From assembly GCF_014158035.1 (NCBI RefSeq), contig NZ_JACFXW010000001.1:2170001-2234000 (forward strand): a stretch of DNA of 64,000 nucleotides. Direction: 5' to 3'. Under the pieces are notes generated by a model. The model searched no databases, was not told the origin of the DNA, and worked only from the letters and a program-made list of their open reading frames with translations. The DNA is from Rhizobium sp. G21. Lineage in GTDB: Bacteria; Pseudomonadota; Alphaproteobacteria; Rhizobiales; Rhizobiaceae. Of the stretch, positions 56,275 to 64,000 are shown piece after piece. The position numbers and the translations under genes are program-made. Position 1 is the stretch's first letter; each line of letters opens with the position of its first letter.

Positions 56275-56428
56275 GGTCATAGCAGCCACGCCCCTAAGGC
56301 TGCAAAAGCCCGGCTAAAGGCAAGTCCCCCGCCCGGCCGGGCACGCGGACAAAGACGCCCCTAACTTCTTGTCCGCATCACAGAGACCGTCATGGCGCCG
56401 CCCTCCGGCCATGACGGTCTTTCTGTTT
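56275..56428 (+). ncRNA. Candidate small RNA with repeated ACGCCCCTAA loops
   Basis: Downstream of recF is a region that folds into several hairpins. The first has arms GCAGCC (56282-56287) and GGCTGC (56298-56303) with the loop ACGCCCCTAA. A second has arms GCGGACAA (56345-56352) and TTGTCCGC (56369-56376), with the identical decamer ACGCCCCTAA in its loop (56355-56364). Between them GCCCGGC and GCCGGGC can also pair. A strong terminator (56384-56428) ends it. Repeated C-rich single-stranded loops are typical of trans-acting rhizobial regulators. No open frame fits. Start not mapped; not matched to a named family. Confidence 0.55.
56384..56428 (+). terminator. Intrinsic terminator of the small RNA or recF
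   Basis: Perfect 13-base arms AGACCGTCATGGC (56384-56396) and GCCATGACGGTCT (56408-56420) enclose an 11-base C-rich loop and are followed by TTCTGTTT. The T-rich side lies on the + strand, which fixes direction. Confidence 0.85.
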
Positions 56429-56471
56429 GTGGGGGAGCTTGCTCTGTCCGTAATGCGCCCTCATCTAGGTC

Positions 56472-56485
56472 ATCAACATGTTGAT
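56472..56485. promoter_or_regulatory. Perfect 14-base palindrome
   Basis: ATCAACATGTTGAT (56472-56485) is an uninterrupted palindrome about 45 bases after the terminator, in a gap with no gene. It may be an operator or a recombination mark at the boundary to the accessory region. No known family was identified. Confidence 0.35.
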
Positions 56486-56974
56486 AACCCGCGCCCGAAA
56501 GCAGACATTGCCGTGCAGAGCATCACCTGACCAGCTTGTCAGGCGCTATGGCCTCAGCCGACGATCGTCTACACGAGATCCGCGAGCGCCAGAGCCTGCC
56601 GCTTGACAATATACATCCGGAAAAACTGACGACGGGTCGGATTGTGGGAAGTTCCAGTCCGCTAAGGGGGTACCATTCCCGGTTTTGACGTTCAGCTTGA
56701 ACCTTCACTCAGATGTCGCGACCAAGTTATGAAGGCTATAAAAGCTGCCGGGATGCTCCCGGCGATCGTGAAAGAAGTCGTTTCGACGGCGACCGAGACA
56801 AATGTCTCCATGCGTAAGGAAAGTCCAGCCATCCCAAAACCGGGTGGACCACATGAAGGGTGCGTTGTCCGCCAGCACCTGCGGGATACTGTGTTGTTCG
56901 GGATTGTCGGCGTTGCTACAACTGGACCGTGGCCGATGGCGATCTTACGTGAGATCGCGGCACGCTTGGCGAGC
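56486..56974. other. Unassigned interval between recF region and LysR gene
   Basis: The 490 bases contain open frames on both strands (for example 56729-57094 on + and 56692-57084 on -). None has a recognisable domain, a good ribosome binding site or a consistent codon pattern, and both overlap the end of the LysR gene. The stretch may be a decayed remnant of an accessory gene. I could not identify any function. Confidence 0.4.
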
Positions 56975-57877
56975 TTACAGACGGTCCGTGCCCGCGCGCC
57001 CCTCGACCCTGGCGGAGACGGTTCGCATGGTGCCGCGTATACGGTCGCACAACAGTCTGACGCGCAGAGTTTGCCGGGTGTCAACGTGGGTTAGGAGCCA
57101 TACATCGCCAGTGTGTATGACCGGACTGCTTGAGGCACGAGAAAGCAGAGGGTCTGCGTCGCCAACAAAGCAGGGCAGTGAAGTAATGCCCATGCCCGCG
57201 CGCGTGGCCTGCAGCCTCGAGCGCATCTCGGAAAAGCGGACGGGCGTGGCGGCCATTTCAATGTCTTCTGGGACCCAGTCACTGGGAGCGACTTCGCCCG
57301 GTCCGAGCAACCAGGCCAAAGAGGACGAAGCGTCGCCGAGTCGGTCACGGCATCCGTAAAACGCCGTGTGGAACCCGCAGAGCCTGCTTCCATACAGGCT
57401 TTCCGGAGGCGACCCGTTTCCAAGAACGACGCGCAATGCCACATCCGCCTCCCGGTTGCTCAGGTTGGCAACCGTTCCCGTTCCGATGATTTCGAGCGCG
57501 ATGTCCGGATAGGTGGATCTGAACTCCGTCAGGGTCTCCATCAAGAGATCGGTCGCAAACGAGACGGGGAGGGTAAGGCGCAACGGGCCAGATACGCTCT
57601 GGTCGCGAGCGAAGATCCTTGCCTCGACCTTCGTGGACGCCTCCGACATCTGCTCGGCGAGATCCACAATGTCGGCACCCGCTGACGTCAGCCTGTATCC
57701 GGAAGGAAGCTTTTCGAAAAGTTTCGTTTTCAGCCGCTGCTCCAGACGGGCAACGCCCCGAAGCACCGTTGAGTGGTTGAGGTCCAGCGCTTCAGCCGCC
57801 GCGCGCACCGTTCCGCCTTTGGCCACCGCAAGGAACATCCGCAACTCATCCCAATGATCCATGGTGCGTTTCTTCAT
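56975..57877 (-). CDS. LysR-family transcriptional regulator
   Basis: This LysR protein of 300 residues (295 from the internal start at 57862) has a helix-turn-helix (RAAAEALDLNHSTVLRGVARLEQRL, LTSAGADIVDLAE) and an effector domain from GPLRLTLPVSFATDLL. The start may be the ATG at 57862 (MDHWDELRMF), which matches the family better than 57877. It is divergent from the exported hydrolase gene 150 bases away, its likely target. Its amino acid wording is unlike the two LysR proteins at 16-19 kb. Confidence 0.88.
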   Translation of the reverse strand: MKKRTMDHWDELRMFLAVAKGGTVRAAAEALDLNHSTVLRGVARLEQRLKTKLFEKLPSGYRLTSAGADIVDLAEQMSEASTKVEARIFARDQSVSGPLRLTLPVSFATDLLMETLTEFRSTYPDIALEIIGTGTVANLSNREADVALRVVLGNGSPPESLYGSRLCGFHTAFYGCRDRLGDASSSLAWLLGPGEVAPSDWVPEDIEMAATPVRFSEMRSRLQATRAGMGITSLPCFVGDADPLLSRASSSPVIHTGDVWLLTHVDTRQTLRVRLLCDRIRGTMRTVSARVEGRAGTDRL

Positions 57878-58028
57878 ATCCCTTGTGTTTAAATTCGGAC
57901 TTTATTCTCAAATCTCGGCCGTTGTACACCCAGAAGGCACAGATGACATGTGAATTCGCACCACTTGACCGGTCTTCCCCGTCATCAAACGATCGCTCCA
58001 CACAAAGGTTTATCATGCACTCTCCAAA

Positions 58029-59090
58029 ATGCAGGCAACCGTGCTTGCGCTTCTCCTCAGTACCGCCGGTGCCTCGGCGCAATCGCTCTCCGACATCAAG
58101 TCCTCTCCGGAGCCGCTTGTGCTTCAGAGCCAGGGTAGTTTCTTCGTCGGCGGCCGGACCGTCAAAACCGAGAGTGCCGGCTGGGGCGACCTCAAGGACA
58201 TCTTCGGCGAGAGTTTCGAAGCGGGTGATGTGGTCGTCGATCAGATGTATGTCCAGTTCCAGAACCCCCGAACCCGACACACCTGCCGATCGTTTTCATG
58301 CATGGCGGGCTGCTCTCTTCAAAGCAGTGGGAGACGACGCCGGATGGTCGCATGGGCTGGTTCGAGTATTTCACGCGGCAAGGATTTCCCACCTATCTTG
58401 CCGAACAGACGGGCCGGGCACGCTCGGGCTTCAACGGTACGATTTTTAACCAGGTGAAAAACAAAAGTCTGCCACCTGAGGCGCAGCCAAAGGTTTTTCT
58501 TGGCACGTCGAACATGGCCTGGAAGGTGTTCAGGTTCGGTCCTGAACTTGGCAAGCCCTGGCCAAACGTCCAGTTTCCGATCGAGGCAACCGATGAATTC
58601 GCCAAGCAGGTGATCCCTGACATGATCGAGACCCAGGTGCCGAGCCTGCTGGGCGAGCTGATCCAGCCTGAAACGAAGAACCCGACCGTCGCCAACGTTG
58701 CCGATTTGGCTGCAGACCTCGGGGGCAATCCTCGTCGGCCACTCGCAGTCGGCGGGATTTCCGAGCCAGGCAGTCCTGAAGGCTAAAGGTGGTATCAAGG
58801 GCCTGATCCAGCTTGAGACCGGCTGCTTCTCCAACCTGACGGACGAGCAGGTCAAGGCGCTGGCCGAGGTGCCAATCCTCGTGGTGGTTGGCGATTATAT
58901 GGGTAGCAACCCAGCCGCGGCCTGCGCCAAGGAAATGGAGCAGATCAAGGCGGCCGGTGGTGACATCACCTTCCTCTCGCTCCCCGATGTCGGGATTAAG
59001 GGCAGCACGCATATGTTCATGCAGGGCAAAGAGAACATCAAGGTCGCGGACGTCTTGATCGACTGGATCGACAATCACGTCGATCGATAG
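58029..59090 (+). CDS. Exported alpha/beta hydrolase (two frameshifts)
   Basis: The restored protein of about 353 residues has a short signal peptide (MQATVLALLLSTAGASAQS, cleavage near 17). The hydrolase core has PIVFMHGGLLSSKQWE, a nucleophile in ILVGHSQSAGFPSQAVL and the final GSTHMFMQGKENIKV histidine. One C is missing at 58265-58269, one G is extra at 58721-58725. The restored joints read FQNPPNPTHLPIVF and DLGAILVGHSQSAG. It resembles secreted esterases of gut and soil proteobacteria. Substrate unknown. Divergent from the LysR gene. Confidence 0.8.
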
Positions 59091-59262
59091 GGACAGAACC
59101 TATGTCCTGGTCCTGCGGTCAACTGCGAAAGGCACGGAGGCCTGTCAATGTGAGTTTTGGTCGCTCGAGAGAGGCGTGAGGGATAATGCGGCGTCTATTT
59201 TTCGACGCGGCGGCTCCGGGGCTTCCCCGCGAGACTGAAAATCTGGCGGGGAAGGCCTCTCT

Positions 59263-59399
59263 TCAATTTGACCTGAGCTTGTCCAGGACTGGCAGAAGTT
59301 CTGAGGGATACGGGCGGCGGGTGTAGTCAGGATTGATCTCTGAATAGGCGATCAGACCATCGCGACCGATCACATATCGGGCAGGCATTGATGCCGATA
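59263..59399 (-). pseudogene. Peroxiredoxin-like C-terminal remnant
   Basis: On the minus strand an open segment encodes MPARYVIGRDGLIAYSEINP and DYTRRPYPSELLPVLDKL before a stop at 59263. This is the C-terminal end of an AhpC/TSA-type peroxiredoxin of the redoxin family. The catalytic N-terminal half is missing: homology stops near 59399 and the upstream sequence is unrelated. It seems to be the scar of a deletion or recombination event. A 9-base hairpin (59222-59254) lies just downstream and could be its old terminator. Confidence 0.7.
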
Positions 59400-59491
59400 T
59401 AACAAAGATCAAAAAAGACCCGATGAAGATGGATCGGGAATGGGACCGCCACTTTCGGGCAGACCCTGCCGGGAGAGTGCCTTAGCGATAT

Positions 59492-60288
59492 CTAGCCCGC
59501 CTGCTTTGCCGTTGGCACCGCTGTGGTCGTCAGCCTGTATTCTGACATTTCCTCCGATGTGAGGTAGTATAGCCGATCGGGGGCGTTTCCAGTGCGTTGA
59601 TCCATAGCCCGCTGCCGATGCCCATCGCGTCCAGATGTCGGGCTATGCGCGCCGTCGTGCGCTGCGCCCCGGACATTGCCTGCTCGGAAGAAGGCTTCTC
59701 GCGTCCCGCGTTGAAGACTTGGTGGACGCCGACAATGGCGTGCAGCTCCGCCTCACGCGCAACGCCACCGGCCAAGATCAGGGGACAGGAGGACGCACAA
59801 AGTGCCTTTGTGGCCACCTTCGTATTGAGACCCTTTTCGCGGATCAGCGTTGACATCGACAGCGCATCCTCGACAGAGCCACCCGGCGAATTCAGCGAGA
59901 CAACTTTCACATACTCGCCGCGCGACGCGATCTCCTCGGCGAAGCGGTCGGATGTTCCCACATCAATAGTTCCTTCCGCTTTGAGTATGCCGCCGGGCAA
60001 GAGCTCGAAGCGCATGGGCCTGCGCAACGCTTCCGGCGAACTGTCAGGTTCTACCGGCGGCGCCTGTGGCACGCCATCCGTCAATGCAGGTGGAAGTACC
60101 GGCAGGTCCGTCGTCATCGGATCATGGTCGGGAAGCGAATGGCTTGCCATGCTCAGTTCCTGCAGGTCAAGGAACAGAAAGACGCCTGCTGCCACGAGGA
60201 GACCGAAAAATGCCCCACGCATCAGCAGGCCGTCGTCTGCGCGTAGAACGGCAGCTTTGAAGCGAAGGGCGAGCGATGAAGGTGTCAC
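59492..60288 (-). CDS. Membrane-anchored ClpP-like serine protease (one frameshift)
   Basis: The restored 265-residue protein has one N-terminal membrane helix (about residues 24-42), a Pro-rich linker (55-90) and a ClpP/crotonase-fold domain. The domain shows SLNSPGGSVEDALSMSTLI (134-138 loop), the presumed nucleophile Ser in LCASSCPLILAGG (164-168) and His189 in IVGVHQVF. This matches COG3904-type predicted periplasmic proteases. The last 32 residues are in another frame: one G is missing at 59579-59583. The GTG start overlaps the upstream gene's stop as GTGA. It is coupled to the coiled-coil membrane protein and may act with it. Confidence 0.78.
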
Positions 60289-61593
60289 GCCGACGGCCCC
60301 TTGCGAGGTGATTTCGTTGAGATCTCCAGGCTGGTGATGTTGGAGTCTGGCTGAGAACGTTCGTCCTCGGTTTGCGCAACTTGCAAGGCCTGCTCTGCGT
60401 CGATGCCCTGCCGACCAAGCGCGCGCTGTACCTCCAAGGCGTCCAGAAGTTCCGCAGCGGTGATCCTCTGTGCGAAAGGCAGGCGCTCCTCCTGTGTCCC
60501 GTATCGCGCCGTGAACGACGGTGAGAATGAAGACAAGAACCGCGGGGAGAAGATCGATCGAGATCGCACCAGCCCATGCAGGAATGAAATCTGCGGCATA
60601 TCTGAGAACGGCTTCAGCGGAAGACAGCGGCACGAAGCGCCGCTCCGCCACCGGCTCACGCGCCAGAATTTCGTCTGCGGCCTGAGACAGGACCTGAGAC
60701 TGTGCCGAGACCGAAGCGCGGATCGTCTGCATGACCTGATCCTGACGGTCCGCAAGTTCGGCAGCCTGTCCGTCGGCGACGGGCGCAATGAAGCCGAGCG
60801 ACAAATCTTCCGCCGCCCGCTTCACCGAGGGGGCAATCGAGGTTTGTTGCAGCGAAGTAATGACACCGGAAAGTGCGACGACCTCGGCAGAAAACTGGTC
60901 GCTTCTAGGCTCCACGGCGCCGGGCGCCGTGACCAAACTGCGCATGGTGGCGAGATGGGCTCGACCTTGGTCAAAAAGCGTGGTGACTCGCTCACGCGAG
61001 GTTACAATACCCGCCTCGAGCTCTTTGAGTTGCGCCGACATCTGCGACAGAAGCTGAACGACGCTGCCCGCACCCGTGGTTCCTGTCAGTGCGCCGCTCT
61101 GGCGTTCGTCCTCGGCCAATCGCGAAAAGCGTTCAGATGTTCGCTGGATATCGGGAAGCAGGCTTTGTGCCGCCAGCGCGTTCTGGTGCGCCTGGTCCAG
61201 ATCGGCGGTATAATCCTGCACGGTTTCGGCCAGATGCTGTTCGAGCGCCGCAGAGCCAGCGAGCGCTGCCGCGTTCAACCAACTGGACATGGCAATGATC
61301 ATGGCGCAGCCCAGTGCCATCACGCCGATCATCGCCCCGCGGGACGCCGCGCCAGTAACGTGCGGATAGAAGCGCGCCATGTAGGACCAGAACGCATAGA
61401 TCGCCACCGAGACCGACGCCGCATAAATGATAGCTGCGAAGAAGACCGCGGTTGGCGAACCGTCGAGGAGACTTCTGACCCCGAGATACGTGTAAACGCC
61501 GGATGCTAGAGCCAGAACAGCGAGGGCAAAACGCGTCATGGTTTCGACGGCCAGGACGCCGTCCTGCAAGCGATGCGATGCGCCAAGCGCCAT
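60285..61593 (-). CDS. Multi-pass membrane protein with long coiled-coil domain (one frameshift)
   Basis: I do not recognise a named family. The restored 435-residue protein has three N-terminal membrane helices (about residues 19-42, 48-74, 86-112), a largely helical charged region (about 113-330, e.g. ALEQHLAETVQDYTADLDQA) that probably forms a coiled coil, and a fourth helix (337-366). A charged tail follows. An extra base at 60498-60500 puts the tail out of frame; the corrected tail reads TQEERLPFAQRITAAELLDA and stops at 60285. GGAG precedes the ATG at 61593. Coupled by GTGA to the ClpP-like protease gene. Confidence 0.72.
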
Positions 61594-62101
61594 GAAGAAC
61601 TCCGAAAAGCATGAATTCTTAACAAGCTCTTAAGAAGGGGGCAAAATGAAGGCTAGGGCACATCGTCATGTCCCAGGGTAACGGCTGTCATCTTCTCGAA
61701 CAGTCTCTGCAACGTCAAAGGCCTTGATCGCATGCTTCGATCATCAAAGGCGTTCGTTCGACACGGGGACAGGGGCCGCAACTGCTCCTCTACGTAAGGC
61801 GTGCGGCAAAGGCTGCAAAGCGTCTTCATCTCAGTCATAGACGTCGTTATCGCCCCCGCCCAGAAGCGGGCATAGCTACGCTGACGCGCCAGTCTCGGAG
61901 GCGCCTGCGTCTCTGTGTGCAGCCCCGATGGCGCCGCGAGACGTTAACGCTGTCCATCATCTGCGACCGGTGGTCGCTCTGCTGATGCCAGCAAAGCCTG
62001 TGCAAGACCAACGAACGCGCCGAAGCGATACCGCTGCTTGAAATCGCAAGAGCCCTCCGCTTTATAGGTGTCACGACCAGTGGACCGAATGGGGCTTGGA
62101 C
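61594..62101. other. Divergent intergenic region, no gene seen
   Basis: About 500 bases separate the membrane-protease pair from amiC. A 61-codon frame on the minus strand (61653-61838) contains one CxxC (CSLC) but lacks a ribosome binding site and conservation. Its short reading frame is not supported. The interval must contain the promoters of both divergent units; none is clear by eye. Confidence 0.45.
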
Positions 62102-63233
62102 ATGTCAAACAGCGAGTGGCGCGTGGGCGTTCTCTTTTCCCGCAGCGGCGTCACCACGGTGACCGAGACGGAGCATTTTCTGGGAACTGCATTGGCGGTC
62201 GAAGAAATCAATGCTGCGGGGGCGTGCTTGGACGGGCGATACAGCCAACCGTCTATGACCCGGGCGGGGAGAGCGGTTCCTATCGGAATTTGGCCCGCCG
62301 TCTTCTGGCTGAGGACGACGTCAACATCATCTTCGGCTGTTCTACGTCGGCGAGCCGCAAGGCGGTGCTTCCGATCGTCGAGCGTCACAATGGTCTGCTC
62401 TTCTATCCCTCGATGTATGAAGGCTTCGAATATTCGGAAAATGTCGTCTACACCGGCGCCACGCTGAACCAGAACACCTTTGCGCTGGCGGAGTTCCTAT
62501 TGCGCCATTGCGGCCAGCGCATCTATTTCGTCGGCGTCGACTATATTTATCCTCGTGAATCCAACCGGGTGATGCGTGACATCGTCGAATCCAAGGGCGG
62601 ACAGGTCGTTGGTGAACGCTACATTCCACTGCATGCAGGCGAAGACGTTCTGCAGCAGGTGCTCTCGGACATCACGCGACTGAAGCCGGATGCGATCTTC
62701 TCCACCGTCATCGGCAGGCCCGCCCAGCAATTCTATCGGATGTATGCCGAGGCGGGATTCGACCGTCGCCGCACGCCGATCGCCAGTCTGACCATGGCCG
62801 AGACCGAGATCCGGGAAATTGGTGCGAACCTTTGCACCGGGCACATTCTGTCCGCGACCTACTTCCAGACAGTTGAAGGCGAGGCAAACAGTCGTTTCGT
62901 CGAGGCCTACAAGAGCCGCTTCGGCAGCGACGTGACCACCAGCGTCTGGTCGCAGCCGGCTTATACACAGGTCCATCTTTTTGCGCGAGCGCTCGAAGCG
63001 CCGGCTCGCTTGAGACACACCGCATTTCCGAAGAGGTCCTGATGGAAGACTTCATGGCGCCGGAAGGTCGTGTCAGTTTCGACAGCGATACACGTCACCT
63101 CTGGCTGCATCCGCGGATCGGCATTGCTCGCGACGACGGCTTGTTCGATATCGCCTGGCAGGCACCCGGGCCGATCAGGCCCGATCCTTATCTCACGGCA
63201 TCCCGTTTCGAAGATGCATGGCTGGAGGCTTGA
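62102..63233 (+). CDS. AmiC-like amide-binding regulator (two frameshifts)
   Basis: The restored protein of about 377 residues belongs to the periplasmic-binding-fold group of AmiC/UrtA. Landmarks are RVGVLFSRSGVTTVTETEHF, FGCSTSASRKAVLPIVERH, YEGFEYSENVVYTGA and RIYFVGVDYIYPRESNRVM. AmiC is cytoplasmic, binds short amides and sequesters AmiR; no signal peptide is present here, which fits AmiC and not UrtA. Bases are missing at the G-run 62218-62222 and near 63000. The end reads RISEEVLMEDFMAP and stops at 63233. The antiterminator gene follows after 1 base. Confidence 0.85.
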
Positions 63234-63234
63234 G

Positions 63235-63873
63235 ATGGCAGGCCCCAACAGGATCATCCAAGACTTAAGGCGGGCTCGCGTTTTGGTTGTGCATCCGCGT
63301 GACGAAGACGGCGATGTTCTGGTCTCTCATCTCCGCCGACTCGGTTGCGAAGTGAGGGCAATCTGGCCCCTGCCTGCAAGCTTGCCGCCAGACATCGACA
63401 CCCTGTTCCTGCATATAGAGGATACGTCTGTCGAGCATGCGGTCCAAATCAGCGAGGCCCAGCAGCCAGCCATCATCGCGATCCTGACCTATGAAAGCCC
63501 CACGGCATTGCAGGCGATCATAGACCTCGACGCCCATGGTGTCATTTCCAAACCATTGCGACCGCTGGGGATCCTCACCCAGTTTGCCTTGGCTCGCTAT
63601 CGTCACAGCTATGAGAAGCGGTTGGTCGGCAAGGTTCAGAAACTCGAAGAGACCCTGAAGAGACGCCGGCTCGTGGAGAAGGCCGTCGCGGCCTTGCGCG
63701 CGATGAACGGTCTTGACGAGGATACCGCCTACAAGTTGTTGCGTGATCAGGCGACTGCTAAACGAGTCCCCATGGCCCAGGTCGCCGAATCGATTGTCGC
63801 CGCACATGACACCATGCGCAGCTTCGGCCTGTCTCTGCCGGGTTCGACGGCGCAGAAGACGACCGAGACGTAA
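63235..63873 (+). CDS. AmiR-like antiterminator with ANTAR domain
   Basis: This 212-residue protein has a pseudo-receiver domain (ARVLVVHPRDEDGDVLVSHL, with no usable phospho-acceptor Asp motif) and a coiled coil. The C-terminal ANTAR RNA-binding domain (about residues 145-200) contains KRRRLVEKAVAALRAMNGLD, DTAYKLLRDQATAKRV and QVAESIVAAHD. In Pseudomonas AmiR is released by AmiC when amide is present and prevents early termination in the amidase leader. It overlaps no gene and follows AmiC, the expected order. Its targets probably lie past the window end. Confidence 0.88.
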   Translation: MAGPNRIIQDLRRARVLVVHPRDEDGDVLVSHLRRLGCEVRAIWPLPASLPPDIDTLFLHIEDTSVEHAVQISEAQQPAIIAILTYESPTALQAIIDLDAHGVISKPLRPLGILTQFALARYRHSYEKRLVGKVQKLEETLKRRRLVEKAVAALRAMNGLDEDTAYKLLRDQATAKRVPMAQVAESIVAAHDTMRSFGLSLPGSTAQKTTET

Positions 63874-63884
63874 CACGGTCCCGC

Positions 63885-64000
63885 CTAGGGCCCGTAGGGC
63901 CCTGGTGCTCAAGGATTGGACGGCGCCTAAATCTGCTCAATTTTGCGTCTTGACTTGCGTTTGCTTCCATGGAAGCTTTGTGAGCGAGCAAGATTGCTCT
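63885..64000 (+). promoter_or_regulatory. Possible antitermination leader at the window edge
   Basis: After amiR comes a 9-base hairpin (63885-63893 with 63897-63905, GGGCCC repeats), a TTGACT -35-like element (63950-63955), the palindrome GCTTCCATGGAAGC (63963-63976) and a second small hairpin (arms 63986-63990 and 63995-63999). Two short stem-loops in a leader are what ANTAR proteins recognise. The terminal-loop rule (A1, G4 in a hexaloop) is not satisfied cleanly here, and the rest of the leader is outside the window, so this stays a weak call. Confidence 0.3.

Noticed and set aside
59530..61593. A single 687-codon protein with membrane, coiled-coil and ClpP-like parts
   Set aside because: The region from about 60290 to 60495 in this frame is low-complexity Arg/Ser-rich. 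Another frame there continues the first protein and stops in a GTGA overlap, so two genes are present.
61653..61838. A 61-codon minus strand frame with a CxxC
   Set aside because: No ribosome binding site, only one half of a zinc motif and no family resemblance.
1..64000. tRNA, rRNA, CRISPR arrays, insertion sequences or prophage genes
   Set aside because: No cloverleaf, array of spaced repeats, transposase or phage structural gene was recognised. A GTTCGAAAC-like string near 4190 resembles a T-loop, but no tRNA fold surrounds it.

Overview
The window is a chromosomal segment of an alphaproteobacterium of the order Hyphomicrobiales (Rhizobiales). The evidence is the neighbourhoods lptC-lptA-lptB-rpoN-hpf-ptsN, mutM-enoyl-CoA hydratase-rpsT-dnaA facing ubiE-ubiB, hrcA-grpE facing rph-rdgB-hemW, and a protocatechuate cluster controlled by PcaQ and an IclR-type PcaR, together with high GC content. 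The genus cannot be resolved from the sequence alone.

Layout. 0-9.3 kb: the start of an SppA-like protease gene, LPS transport (lptCAB), sigma-54 (rpoN), hibernation factor, PTS-Ntr EIIA, an auxin-efflux-type carrier, a thioesterase, an MTA/SAH nucleosidase and guaA. 9.4-14.2 kb: an AraC regulator divergent from a tightly packed MFS-SDR-DedA-phospholipid N-methyltransferase-like operon. 14.3-19.4 kb: a Tat-exported aldo/keto reductase, a metallo-beta-lactamase-fold protein, an SDR and two related LysR regulators. 19.8-25.8 kb: a translationally coupled signalling operon: a CHASE3-GAF hybrid kinase with three receiver domains, a stand-alone CheR, a receiver-less CheB and a receiver-kinase. No chemoreceptor is present. 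25.9-29.3 kb: a Tat-exported chloroperoxidase-like hydrolase, a GlxA-type regulator and a diguanylate cyclase. 29.4-45.9 kb: mostly housekeeping genes (ybaK, grpE, hrcA, rph, rdgB, hemW, dnaA, rpsT, mutM, ubiE, ubiB) with a fatty acid desaturase, a PhnD-like protein, an L,D-transpeptidase and an isochorismatase-family hydrolase. 46.0-54.2 kb: a complete protocatechuate branch of the beta-ketoadipate pathway (pcaQ/pcaDCHG, pcaR/pcaIJF, pcaB) that converts protocatechuate to succinyl-CoA and acetyl-CoA. 54.3-56.2 kb: a glutamine amidotransferase and recF.

The last 7.5 kb look accessory. They hold a probable small RNA with an intrinsic terminator, a LysR/exported-hydrolase pair, a peroxiredoxin remnant, a two-gene module (a membrane coiled-coil protein plus a membrane-anchored ClpP-like serine protease), and an AmiC/AmiR ligand sensor-antiterminator pair at the right edge. 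The AmiC/AmiR targets probably lie beyond the window.

Reading caution. At least 16 genes are interrupted by single-base indels (21 sites), about two thirds of them at short homopolymer runs and mostly one base missing. They include rpoN, grpE, hrcA, mutM and pcaQ. Reading across each site restores a full-length conserved protein, so the pattern looks like consensus error in the assembly rather than gene decay. Coordinates for these genes span the whole restored gene.
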